From assembly GCA_009693225.1 (NCBI GenBank), contig SHXP01000033.1, positions 1 through 13,640 of the forward strand: a stretch of DNA of 13,640 bases, in the 5' to 3' direction. Within the stretch, counting starts at the first letter, position 1. Each line of letters starts with the position of its first letter. This document shows, in pieces, positions 6,672 to 13,640 of this stretch. A program made the position numbers and the translations under genes. A model generated the notes under the pieces. That model ran no database searches, had not been told where the DNA came from, and saw only the letters and a list, made by a program, of their open reading frames with translations. Source of the stretch: Limnohabitans sp. (lineage in GTDB: Bacteria; Pseudomonadota; Gammaproteobacteria; Burkholderiales; Burkholderiaceae_C).

Positions 6672-7505
6672 TCATTGCGCCTCGCGCATGGCTGCAGCGA
6701 GTTCGCGCGAGAGTTGTTTTTCACGCCGCGCCAGCCACAGGCTGCCTGCCAACACGCACACGCCGACCAGCAACACAGTCAGGCTGGCGATCACGTTGAC
6801 GCTGGGGTTCAAGCCCAGCTTGGCGCGCGAAAAAATGACAATCGGCAAGGTGTTGCTGCCGGGGCCGGACAAAAACGCCGAGATCACCACATCGTCCAGC
6901 GACACGGTGAAAGTCAGCAGCCAGGCCAACACCAGCGCCTGCGCGATCAGCGGCAAAGTGATGGCAGTAAACACTTTCCACGGGCGCGCACCCAGATCAA
7001 GTGCCGCCTCTTCCAGCGAGCGGTCCATTTCCTGCAAGCGCGACTGCACCACCACGGTGGCATAGGCCATGCCCAACACCGTGTGGCCCAGCCATATCGT
7101 CAGGGCACCGCGCTCGGGCACGCCCAGCGCCCGCTGCAAAGCCACCAGCAACAACAGCAGTGACAAACCGACGATCACATCCGGCATGACCAGCGGCGCG
7201 TTCACCATGGATTGCAATAAACCTTTGCCGCGGAAACGCTTGAAGCGCACCAGTGCAAACGCCGCCATGGTGCCCAGCACCACCGAGGTGGTGGCACTGC
7301 TGAATGCGATACGCAAGGACAAGCTCAGGGCCTCCATCAAGTCGCGGTCGCGAAACACATCGCCGTACCAATGCAGCGTGAAACCGCTCCACAGCGTAAC
7401 CATTTTGGAATCGTTGAACGAGTAGGCCACCAGCGTGGCAATCGGTAAATACAAAAAAATGTAAATCGCCAGCAACCAGGTCCAGCGCAACCAGCGTGTT
7501 GTCAT
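6672..7505 (-). CDS. potI: Putrescine ABC transporter permease PotI
   Basis: PotI is one of two inner-membrane permease subunits of the PotFGHI putrescine importer. The 277-residue protein has an N-terminal helix (about 8-29) with the NDS motif just after it, as in PotC/PotI. About five further hydrophobic segments follow, with the EAA coupling loop at EEAALDLGARPWKVF (165-179), which contacts the ATPase. The SLDDVVISAFLSGPG segment (202-216) is also typical of PotC/PotI. The ATG at 7503-7505 overlaps the potH stop (ATGA, 7502-7505), so the two are translationally coupled. A longer reading frame upstream was rejected because it overlaps potH and is not family-like. Confidence 0.95.
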   Translation of the reverse strand: MTTRWLRWTWLLAIYIFLYLPIATLVAYSFNDSKMVTLWSGFTLHWYGDVFRDRDLMEALSLSLRIAFSSATTSVVLGTMAAFALVRFKRFRGKGLLQSMVNAPLVMPDVIVGLSLLLLLVALQRALGVPERGALTIWLGHTVLGMAYATVVVQSRLQEMDRSLEEAALDLGARPWKVFTAITLPLIAQALVLAWLLTFTVSLDDVVISAFLSGPGSNTLPIVIFSRAKLGLNPSVNVIASLTVLLVGVCVLAGSLWLARREKQLSRELAAAMREAQ

Positions 7506-8452
7506 GGTGCACCTGCCGATCGCTGTTGCGCTTGTATGCGGTTGAACCAGGCCATCGGGCCGATGATCAACAACACCATGACAATGGCCACCGCCGAGGC
7601 CATGGCCCAATCGTTGTTACTGAAGAACTCGTCCCACAGCACCCGGCCTATGTTCAAGGTGTTCGGGCCGCCCAGCATGGCAGGGATGACGTATTCGCCG
7701 ACACAGGGAATGAACACCAGCATAGAGCCAGCCACAATGCCCGAGCGTGACAAGGGCACGGTGACACGCCAGAACACCGTCCAGGGTCTGGCGCCCAAAT
7801 CGGTGGCGGCTTCAAGCAAACGCAAATCCATCTTCACCAGATTCGCGTACAGCGGCAACACCATGAAAGGCAAATATACGTACACCATGCCGACCTGCAA
7901 AGAGAACGGGGTGTTCATCATGGCCAGCGGCGTGTCGATCACACCCAGCGCCAGCAGCAGTTGGTTGACCAGGCCGTTGCTGTCGAGCAGGCCTTTCAAG
8001 GCGTAAATGCGCAGCAGAAACGAGGTCCAGAACGGCAGCATCACCAGCATCATCAAACCGGGCCGCACACTGGCCGGTGAACGTGCCAGAAAATACGCAA
8101 ACGGGTAACCCAGCACCAAGCACAACACGGTGGCCACCAGCGCATACATGAGCGAGGACAAATACGTCATCAGGTACAGCTTGTCCGAGAGCAAAAACAA
8201 ATAATTGCTGTAGCGCAGGCTGATAACGACCAGCCCTTCCTGAACATCCACCAACGCTTTGTAGCCTATGCCGAACTCGTTCATCTCGGACAGGCTGATT
8301 TTCAGCACCACCGCAAACGGCAGCAAAAACAACAGGCCCAACCAGCCAAAGGGCAGGCCGATAACCAGTCGCGGGCCCCAAGCAGCAAGCCAATGTGGGC
8401 GCGGCTTATCCGCAGCTTGCACCAGCGTAGCCGAGGCGCTGTTGTGGCTCAT
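7502..8452 (-). CDS. potH: Putrescine ABC transporter permease PotH
   Basis: PotH pairs with PotI to form the membrane channel of the importer. The 316-residue product has a cytoplasmic N-terminus, a first helix at about 30-50 followed by KISLSE (PotB/PotH-like), and several further helices. The EAA loop is EAATDLGARPWTVFWRVTVP (214-233). The segment VGEYVIPAMLGGPNTLNIG (251-269) is strongly characteristic of PotB/PotH. The ATG at 8450-8452 overlaps the potG stop (ATGA, 8449-8452). The preceding in-frame 11 codons fall inside potG and look non-native. There is no strong Shine-Dalgarno, consistent with coupling to potG. Confidence 0.95.
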   Translation of the reverse strand: MSHNSASATLVQAADKPRPHWLAAWGPRLVIGLPFGWLGLLFLLPFAVVLKISLSEMNEFGIGYKALVDVQEGLVVISLRYSNYLFLLSDKLYLMTYLSSLMYALVATVLCLVLGYPFAYFLARSPASVRPGLMMLVMLPFWTSFLLRIYALKGLLDSNGLVNQLLLALGVIDTPLAMMNTPFSLQVGMVYVYLPFMVLPLYANLVKMDLRLLEAATDLGARPWTVFWRVTVPLSRSGIVAGSMLVFIPCVGEYVIPAMLGGPNTLNIGRVLWDEFFSNNDWAMASAVAIVMVLLIIGPMAWFNRIQAQQRSAGAP

Positions 8453-9591
8453 CGTGTCAACACCACCACATCGCTGCCGTCCCACCAGGCCCAGGCCTGG
8501 TCACCGACTTGCAGTTTTTGTTCGTCATGGCGTGCGACGTTTTGTTGGGTAACATGGATCAAGCGCCCGTCGGCCAACCTGACATGGTAGGTGGTGAAGC
8601 TGCCGAAATACGCTAAGCTCTGCACCACCACCGGCGTTTGGTTCAAGCCATCCTCAGCAGGACTGGCACGCTCTGTGGCCAAGGGCGGTTGAAGGCTGAG
8701 ACAGATTTTTTCCGGCCGCACCGCCGCCGAAACCGGCATGCCCCGGGTGCCGGTGATGCCGTGGTTGACATACACCCTGGCCTGCGGCGTATCAATCACC
8801 ACGTGGTCGGCCTCGTCGACCACCACCTGCCCGTCAAACAGATTGACGCTGCCGATGAAGTCAGCGACGAACCGCGAGTTCGGTGTTTCGTAAATTTCAT
8901 GCGGTGTGCCGATTTGAATGATACGCCCCTGGTCCATCACCGCGATGCGGTTGGCCATGGTCATGGCCTCTTCCTGGTCGTGCGTGACCATCACACAGGT
9001 CACGCCCACGCTTTTGAGAATCGCCACCAGTTCAATCTGAGTTTGCTCGCGCAGTTTTTTGTCCAATGCGCCCAGCGGTTCATCCAGCAACAGCAAACGC
9101 GGGCGCTTGGCCAGCGAGCGCGCCAGCGCTACACGCTGCTGCTGACCGCCGGAGAGCTGGTGCGGTTTGCGTTTGGCATAGGCCTTGAGTTGCACCAGTT
9201 GCAACATGTCTTGCACCCGCTGCTCGATCTCGGCTTTGGGTAAATTGTCCTGCTCCAAACCGAAGGTGATGTTTTGCGCCACCGTCATGTGCGGGAACAG
9301 CGCATACGACTGGAACATCATGTTGATCGGCCGCTCGTAAGCGGGCATGCGGGAAATTTCTTGACCTTGCAAAAAAATCTGGCCGCTGCTTGGTATCTCG
9401 AATCCGGCGAGCATGCGCAGCAGCGTCGATTTGCCGCAACCGGATCCGCCGAGCAGCGCGAATATTTCACCGCTGTGAACCGGCAGACTCACGCTGTCCA
9501 CCGCAATGATGTCATCAAAGCTCTTTGACAGATTGACGATGTTCAACAACACATCGTGCACCGGTCTGGCTGCAGGGGCGGGCATGGTCAT
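8449..9591 (-). CDS. potG: Putrescine ABC transporter ATP-binding protein PotG
   Basis: PotG is the cytoplasmic ATPase that powers PotFGHI. With the start at 9589-9591 it has 380 residues. Walker A is GGSGCGKST (48-56), the Q-loop Gln is at 94 in MMFQSYALFP, the signature is LSGGQQQR (146-153), Walker B is LLLLDE (166-171), and the H-loop His is H204. A C-terminal TOBE-type regulatory domain covers about 250-380, including VRPEKI, typical of the PotA/PotG/MalK class. All ATPase residues are intact. The start is uncertain: ATG at 9591 or 9585 fits the family, while the open frame reaching 9783 runs back into potF and is GC-driven. Shine-Dalgarno is poor, and a strong stem-loop sits upstream, so output may be lower than for potF. 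Confidence 0.95.
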   Translation of the reverse strand: MTMPAPAARPVHDVLLNIVNLSKSFDDIIAVDSVSLPVHSGEIFALLGGSGCGKSTLLRMLAGFEIPSSGQIFLQGQEISRMPAYERPINMMFQSYALFPHMTVAQNITFGLEQDNLPKAEIEQRVQDMLQLVQLKAYAKRKPHQLSGGQQQRVALARSLAKRPRLLLLDEPLGALDKKLREQTQIELVAILKSVGVTCVMVTHDQEEAMTMANRIAVMDQGRIIQIGTPHEIYETPNSRFVADFIGSVNLFDGQVVVDEADHVVIDTPQARVYVNHGITGTRGMPVSAAVRPEKICLSLQPPLATERASPAEDGLNQTPVVVQSLAYFGSFTTYHVRLADGRLIHVTQQNVARHDEQKLQVGDQAWAWWDGSDVVVLTR

Positions 9592-9615
9592 GGTGTCTGG
9601 TGTGGATACGGCACA

Positions 9616-9648
9616 GCCCGTCAGCGCATCAAGCGCCGGCGGGCGGGC
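9616..9648 (-). other. GC-rich stem-loop in the potF-potG spacer
   Basis: Right after the potF stop, GCCCGTC (9616-9622) pairs with GGCGGGC (9642-9648) with one mismatch. Inside it AGCGC (9623-9627) pairs with GCGCC (9633-9637) around an ATCAA loop, leaving a 4-base bulge. No T-run follows on the minus strand, so it is not a classic terminator. Stem-loops after binding-protein genes, as between malE and malF, protect the upstream mRNA and raise binding-protein output. That role here is inferred from position and shape. Confidence 0.45.
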
Positions 9649-9652
9649 CGTT

Positions 9653-10801
9653 TCAAATGCCGGTCTTGAAGCTGGTGTAACTGCGGGTGACCAGGCGACG
9701 CTGGTCGTTGTTGTAGGTGCGCGGTGCGTGCATGCGCGCCATGTCTTCCTTGCTGAGGTAAATGGTTTTGTTGTTGGCCACATCGGGCTTGATCAGCTTT
9801 TTATTGCCGACCACAGGGCTGGGGTAGAACACCTGGTTGGTGTCGTTGGCCGAGACCTCCGGGCGCAGCCGGTAGTTGATGAACTTGTACGCGTTCTCTA
9901 CGTTGGCCGCATCCGCAGGAATGGCGACTGTGTCATAAAACAACACGCCGCCTTTGGACGGGATCAGCACTTGCACCGTGGTGCCTGCTTTGGCGTCGCG
10001 GGCGCGTTGTGCCGCGATGTTCATGTCGCTGGACCAACCGAGTGACACACACAAAGAACCGCCGGCTAGGTCATTGATGTAACCCGAGGACGAGAACAAG
10101 GTGACATACGGGCGGATTTTTTGCAGCTCTGTCCAGGCGCGCTGATAGTCTGCCGTGTTGTTGCTCGCCACCGGAATGCCCAGGTACACCATCATGGCTT
10201 CCATGATGTCCTGGCCCGAGTCCAGCATGGATACGCCGCAGGATTTCACACGCGAAGCGTATTTCGGGTCGAACACCAGCGCCCAGGCGTCGTCGGGCAT
10301 GGGGAGGTCACCCAGGGCTTTTTTCACCTGGCCGACATTGATGCCGATGGTGGTGTAACCCCAGAACCAAGGGATCAAATGCTGGTTGCCCGGATCGAGC
10401 TTGACCAATTGCGCCATCACCGCCGGGTCCAGGTATTTGGCGTTAGGAATCTTGCTCATGTCGAGTTTGGTCAACAGACCGCCGCGCAGTTGCAGCGTTG
10501 CCCAGTTGGACGATGGCACCACGATGTCGTAACCGGTTTTGCCGGCCACCAGCTTGGCGTGCAGCACTTCGTTGGAGTTATACGTGTCGTAGCGCATCTT
10601 GACGCCGAATTCCTTTTCAAAATTCGGCACCGTGCTGTCGCTGATGTAGTCCGACCAGTTGTACATATTGAGCTTGCCCTCGGCGCGGGCTTGGAGGGCC
10701 GACAAGACCAGCAAGCCAAGTGCCAACCCCTTTAACAACTGATTCAGTTTGCGAAAGCGCAAAAGCGCTGTCTTCATGGCACCCATGAACTTCGTATGCA
10801 T
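9653..10801 (-). CDS. potF: Periplasmic putrescine/polyamine-binding protein PotF
   Basis: PotF captures polyamine in the periplasm and hands it to PotHI. The 382-residue product has a basic start and hydrophobic core with a likely cleavage site after A40 (LQARA), then LNMYNWSDYI, the family hallmark. Ligand residues known from E. coli PotF can be placed with a recalled alignment: W49, S50, Y52, the Ser pair in VVPSSNW, W256 and D259 (GWSSD), F288 and D290 (FYD), and Y326. The acidic residue E185 of PotF appears as D198 (LDSGQD), a conservative change. The ATG at 10799-10801 is fixed by a strong Shine-Dalgarno, AAGGAG (10808-10813), the best in the operon. Upstream alternatives at TTG 10826-10828 or internal ATGs are less likely. 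Exact substrate (putrescine versus spermidine) is not decided by sequence alone. Confidence 0.95.
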   Translation of the reverse strand: MHTKFMGAMKTALLRFRKLNQLLKGLALGLLVLSALQARAEGKLNMYNWSDYISDSTVPNFEKEFGVKMRYDTYNSNEVLHAKLVAGKTGYDIVVPSSNWATLQLRGGLLTKLDMSKIPNAKYLDPAVMAQLVKLDPGNQHLIPWFWGYTTIGINVGQVKKALGDLPMPDDAWALVFDPKYASRVKSCGVSMLDSGQDIMEAMMVYLGIPVASNNTADYQRAWTELQKIRPYVTLFSSSGYINDLAGGSLCVSLGWSSDMNIAAQRARDAKAGTTVQVLIPSKGGVLFYDTVAIPADAANVENAYKFINYRLRPEVSANDTNQVFYPSPVVGNKKLIKPDVANNKTIYLSKEDMARMHAPRTYNNDQRRLVTRSYTSFKTGI

Positions 10802-10885
10802 AAACCACTCCTTGTCATAGTTATCCAACTGCCAGCAACTGCATGGCGGTTTGTCACTTCATCAGACGGCCATCTGCTATTTTTT
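10802..10885 (-). promoter_or_regulatory. 84-bp spacer upstream of potF with short repeats
   Basis: The largest spacer in the window separates the spuC stop from potF. It contains the potF Shine-Dalgarno, a direct repeat CAACTGC (10826-10832 and 10836-10842, a 10-bp period), an inverted pair AACTGCC/GGCGGTT (10827-10833 and 10845-10851, one G-T wobble on the plus strand), and an imperfect palindrome at 10863-10876. I found no convincing sigma-70 promoter or terminator. An internal promoter or operator is possible but unproven. Confidence 0.3.
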
Positions 10886-12319
10886 TCAAGTCAACCAGGC
10901 TTGCCGCCTTGCATCCTCCAATGTCAGGTCCAGGCTGCGCCGGATCATGGTGATCATCTGGTCGATTTGTTCGTGCGTGATGACCAGCGGCGGCGCAATG
11001 ATCATGCGCGCTCCCACGGCCCGCATGATGACGCCGGTGGCCAGGCAATGGGCGCGGCACACCATGCCGATGGCCAGCGCCGGATCGAACAAAGTCAATG
11101 GAGATTTTTGTTTGACCAGCGCCAGACTGGCGACCATGCCGCAACTGCGCAGGTCGCCAACCAGCGGGTGACCGGCTAGCGTGGCGAAGGCTTTTTCCAG
11201 ATACGGCGCAATATCGTTTCTGACGCGCTCGACCAGCTGCTGTTTTTCCATCCATTCAATGTTGGCCAGGGCCACCGCACAGGCCACCGGATGCCCGCTG
11301 TAGGTATAGCCGTGGTTGAACTCGCCGCCTTTTTGAATCAGCACCTCGGCCACGCGGTTACCGACCATGACACCGCCCAGCGGCTGGTAGCCGCTGGTCA
11401 CGCCTTTGGCAAAAGTGATCAGATCAGGCTTGTAGCCAAATTGTTCGTACGCGAACCAGGCACCCAAACGGCCGAAGGCGCAAATCACTTCGTCGCTGAT
11501 CAGCAGAATGCCGTACTTGTCGACGATGCGCTGTATCTCCGGCCAGTAGCTGGCCGGCGGGATGATGACACCGCCCGCACCCTGCACCGGTTCGCCGATG
11601 AAAGCCGCCACCTTGTCAGGGCCGACGGCAAGGATTTTGTGTTCGAGCTGGCGCGCCATGCGCAGGCCGAAATCGTGTTCGCTCTCGCCTGCGCGCCCGT
11701 GCTCGACGCCATAGGGCTGGTCAATATGCACGATGCCGGGAATCGGCAAATCGCCTTGCTCGTGCATGCCGCGCATGCCGCCCATCGACGCGCCGCCGAT
11801 GGTCGAGCCGTGGTAGGCGTTGTGACGGGCGATGATGGTTTTGCGCTGCGGCTGGCCCAGTGTGGCCCAGTAATGCCGCACCATGCGGATATTGGTGTCG
11901 TTGCTCTCCGAGCCCGAGCTGGAAAAAAACACGTGGCTGAAATGGCGGTCACCGGCGCGCGGCGCCAGGCTGCTGAGCTTGGCGGCCAGGCGCACCGCCG
12001 GCACATTGGTGGAGTTGAAAAAGCTGTTGTAGTAGGGCAGCTCCATCATTTGCAGATATGCCGCCTGAGCCAACTCGGTGCGGCCGTAACCAATGTTGAC
12101 GCACCACAGGCCGCTCATGGCGTCCAGCAGTTTTTTCCCTTCAGAGTCCCAGATGTAAATATTGTCGGCATGTGTGACAACGCGCGCGCCTTTGGCGGCC
12201 AGGCCTCGCGTGTCGGTGAACGGGTGCATGTAATGCGCGCTGTCGAGCGCCTGCATGGCCGGGGTGTCCACCTGACATCGCTCAATGGCGGGCGGTACGA
12301 ATAAGGCGTCAGGTTTCAT
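10886..12319 (-). CDS. spuC: Putrescine/polyamine--pyruvate aminotransferase, SpuC-like (class III, PLP)
   Basis: This is a class III PLP aminotransferase of the SpuC type, which moves the terminal amine of putrescine or related polyamines to pyruvate, giving an amino-aldehyde and alanine. Over 477 residues it shows the PLP phosphate site GSES (136-139), the stacking motif YHG (169-171), GEPVQGAGG (242-250), the PLP-nitrogen Asp in SDEV (D276), and the Schiff-base Lys in FAKGVTSGY (K305). DAMSGLWCVNIGYGR (66-80) is typical of the omega-transaminase/SpuC group. Length is normal (about 450-475). It starts 20 bp after the puuA stop with a weak Shine-Dalgarno and is followed by potF. Context among puuA and potFGHI supports a polyamine substrate; gamma-glutamylputrescine is an alternative substrate. 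Confidence 0.9.
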   Translation of the reverse strand: MKPDALFVPPAIERCQVDTPAMQALDSAHYMHPFTDTRGLAAKGARVVTHADNIYIWDSEGKKLLDAMSGLWCVNIGYGRTELAQAAYLQMMELPYYNSFFNSTNVPAVRLAAKLSSLAPRAGDRHFSHVFFSSSGSESNDTNIRMVRHYWATLGQPQRKTIIARHNAYHGSTIGGASMGGMRGMHEQGDLPIPGIVHIDQPYGVEHGRAGESEHDFGLRMARQLEHKILAVGPDKVAAFIGEPVQGAGGVIIPPASYWPEIQRIVDKYGILLISDEVICAFGRLGAWFAYEQFGYKPDLITFAKGVTSGYQPLGGVMVGNRVAEVLIQKGGEFNHGYTYSGHPVACAVALANIEWMEKQQLVERVRNDIAPYLEKAFATLAGHPLVGDLRSCGMVASLALVKQKSPLTLFDPALAIGMVCRAHCLATGVIMRAVGARMIIAPPLVITHEQIDQMITMIRRSLDLTLEDARRQAWLT

Positions 12320-12339
12320 GGGCCGTATGTTTAAATTTT

Positions 12340-13640
12340 TCAGACATGCAACAACAAATGCTCGCGCTCCCAGGGGGAGATGACTTCCATGAACTCTTCG
12401 AATTCACATTCCTTAATTTCAGTGTAGACCTTGATGAAGGCTTCACCCAGCACATCGTGCAAATCTTTGTCGCGGCGCAACAGATCCAGCGCCTCGCCCA
12501 GGCTGCGCGGCAGCGCATAGGGCGCGGTGTACGCGTCGCCCTTCATTTCGGCCTTGGGCTGGATTTTGTTTTTCAGCCCCAGGTAGCCGCAGGCCAGCGT
12601 CATTGACATGGCGACATAGGGGTTGGCGTCTGGGCCTATGACCCGGTTTTCAACGCGTCTGGCTGCAGGCGGGGAAATGGGTGAGCGAATGCCTACCGTG
12701 CGGTTGTCATGGCCCCACTCAATATTGATCGGCGCTGAGGTGTGGCGCGCCAGCCGGCGGTAGCTGTTGACATAGGGGGCGACCAGCGCCATGGCTGAGG
12801 GGATGTAATGCTGCAAGCCGCCGATGAAATGGTAGAAGGCCTCGGACGGCTCGCCGTCTGCGCGGCTGAAGATGTTCTGGCCGGTGGCCTTGTCCAGAAT
12901 GCTCTGGTGTATGTGCATGGCGCTGCCGGGTTCCCCGGCGATGGGCTTGGCCATGAAAGTGGCGTACATGTCGTGGCGCAGCGCGGTCTCGCGCACCGTG
13001 CGTTTGAAGAAAAACACCTCGTCGGCCAGACCAAGCGGATGGTCGTGGAAGAAGTTGATTTCCATCTGACCGGCGCCGATTTCATGGATCAAGGTATCAA
13101 CGTTCAGACCCATTTTTTCGCAGTGCTCATACAGCTCTTCAAACAACGGATCGAACTCGTTGACCGCATCGATGCTGTAGGCCTGGCGCGAGGTTTCGGC
13201 GCGGCCGCTGCGCCCGATCGGCGGCCTGAGCAAGGTATTCGGGTCGGTGTAGCGCGCCAGCAGGTAAAACTCGAGTTCGGGCGCGACCACCGGTGCCCAG
13301 CCCTCGGCGGCGTACAAATCGCAGACATGGCGCAACACACTGCGCGGCGCAAACGGCACCAGCTTGCCGTGGCGGTCATAGTAATCGTGGATCACCTGCG
13401 CGGTCGGATCGGTGGCCCAGGGCACGATGCGCACCGTCGACGGGTCCGGCATCAGGTGCATGTCCCGGTCATGCGATTTGATGACGTCGTAATAAGGCCC
13501 GGTCTCGGGAAAGTTGCCGGTCACACCCATTGCCACCACCGCTTCGGGCAGGCGCATGCCGCGGTCTTCGGTGAATTTTTCGCGCGGCAGGATTTTCCCG
13601 CGCGCCACACCGGTGAGGTCGGGCACCAGGCATTCGACTT
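12340..13640 (-). CDS. puuA: Gamma-glutamylputrescine synthetase PuuA-like (glutamine synthetase family); 5' end outside window
   Basis: PuuA joins glutamate to putrescine using ATP, protecting the amine during breakdown. The visible 432 residues run from VECLVPDLTGVARGKILP to the stop at 12340-12342; probably only about 15-40 N-terminal residues lie outside the window. Glutamine-synthetase motifs are intact: the metal-site Glu in APELEFYLL, the second in GAGQMEINF, the His in SAMHIHQS, the nucleotide/Arg segment NIEWGHDNRTVGIRSP, and ENRVIGPDANPYVAMSM. The early DLTGVARGK motif separates this PuuA/type III group from housekeeping GlnA. The C-terminus lacks the adenylylation-type tail of GlnA. 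It is the first visible gene of the leftward operon and is followed by spuC after 20 bp. A GlnA-like type III ligase using another amine cannot be excluded. Confidence 0.88.
   Translation of the reverse strand, partial: VECLVPDLTGVARGKILPREKFTEDRGMRLPEAVVAMGVTGNFPETGPYYDVIKSHDRDMHLMPDPSTVRIVPWATDPTAQVIHDYYDRHGKLVPFAPRSVLRHVCDLYAAEGWAPVVAPELEFYLLARYTDPNTLLRPPIGRSGRAETSRQAYSIDAVNEFDPLFEELYEHCEKMGLNVDTLIHEIGAGQMEINFFHDHPLGLADEVFFFKRTVRETALRHDMYATFMAKPIAGEPGSAMHIHQSILDKATGQNIFSRADGEPSEAFYHFIGGLQHYIPSAMALVAPYVNSYRRLARHTSAPINIEWGHDNRTVGIRSPISPPAARRVENRVIGPDANPYVAMSMTLACGYLGLKNKIQPKAEMKGDAYTAPYALPRSLGEALDLLRRDKDLHDVLGEAFIKVYTEIKECEFEEFMEVISPWEREHLLLHV

Noticed and set aside
9592..9783. Extended N-terminus of potG reading back into potF
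   Set aside because: The extra 64 codons lack ATP-binding-protein sequence and overlap potF coding sequence; the open frame is explained by high GC.
10863..10876. Palindrome after the spuC stop as a terminator
   Set aside because: It has mismatches, almost no loop, and no T-run on the minus strand; it also shares AGACGGCC with the real terminator probably by chance.
11291..12304. 337-codon plus-strand ORF opposite spuC
   Set aside because: It is fully antisense to an intact aminotransferase with all catalytic residues, and shows no family motif of its own.

Overview
The window reads as chromosomal DNA of a betaproteobacterium, most likely Burkholderiales and probably Comamonadaceae (Rhodoferax/Polaromonas-like). 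That placement rests on recalled gene order (atpB-atpI beside ybeD-lipB-lipA), a DUF3138 outer-membrane protein, and the GC-rich codon use that opens many long antisense ORFs. It was not tested by a search. Coding density is very high: the largest gap between genes is 84 bp (70 bp beside the broken gene), so no gene-free stretch of 300 bases exists. I see no tRNA, rRNA, CRISPR, integrase or insertion sequence.

Left part (1-3942). On the minus strand lie the start of the F-type ATP synthase operon: atpI (subunit I) and the first 120 codons of atpB (subunit a). Only 33 bp away, divergent on the plus strand, is a tightly packed cluster: ybeD (DUF493), lipB (octanoyltransferase, probable TTG start inside the ybeD stop), lipA (lipoyl synthase) and, 1 bp after lipA, a DmeF-type Co/Ni efflux carrier with a His-rich loop.

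Right part (3959-13640, all minus strand). This is a putrescine/polyamine uptake and breakdown locus. In transcription order it is puuA (gamma-glutamylputrescine synthetase, 5' end outside the window), spuC (putrescine/polyamine:pyruvate aminotransferase), potF (periplasmic binding protein), potG (ATPase), potH and potI (permeases), a DUF3138 outer-membrane beta-barrel protein, a clear rho-independent terminator, and finally a wrecked puuC-like aldehyde dehydrogenase gene. PotFGHI imports the polyamine, SpuC and PuuA start its breakdown, and the DUF3138 protein could be the matching outer-membrane channel. The aldehyde dehydrogenase that should oxidise the amino-aldehyde is a pseudogene here: it lacks three blocks compared with the family, two of which shift the frame and together restore it, and it has lost the catalytic Asn region.

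Most interesting points: the decay pattern of the puuC remnant, DUF3138 as a candidate polyamine outer-membrane protein, the lipA-dmeF coupling, and a GC-rich stem-loop between potF and potG that may set their relative expression. I did not find a wholly new system.
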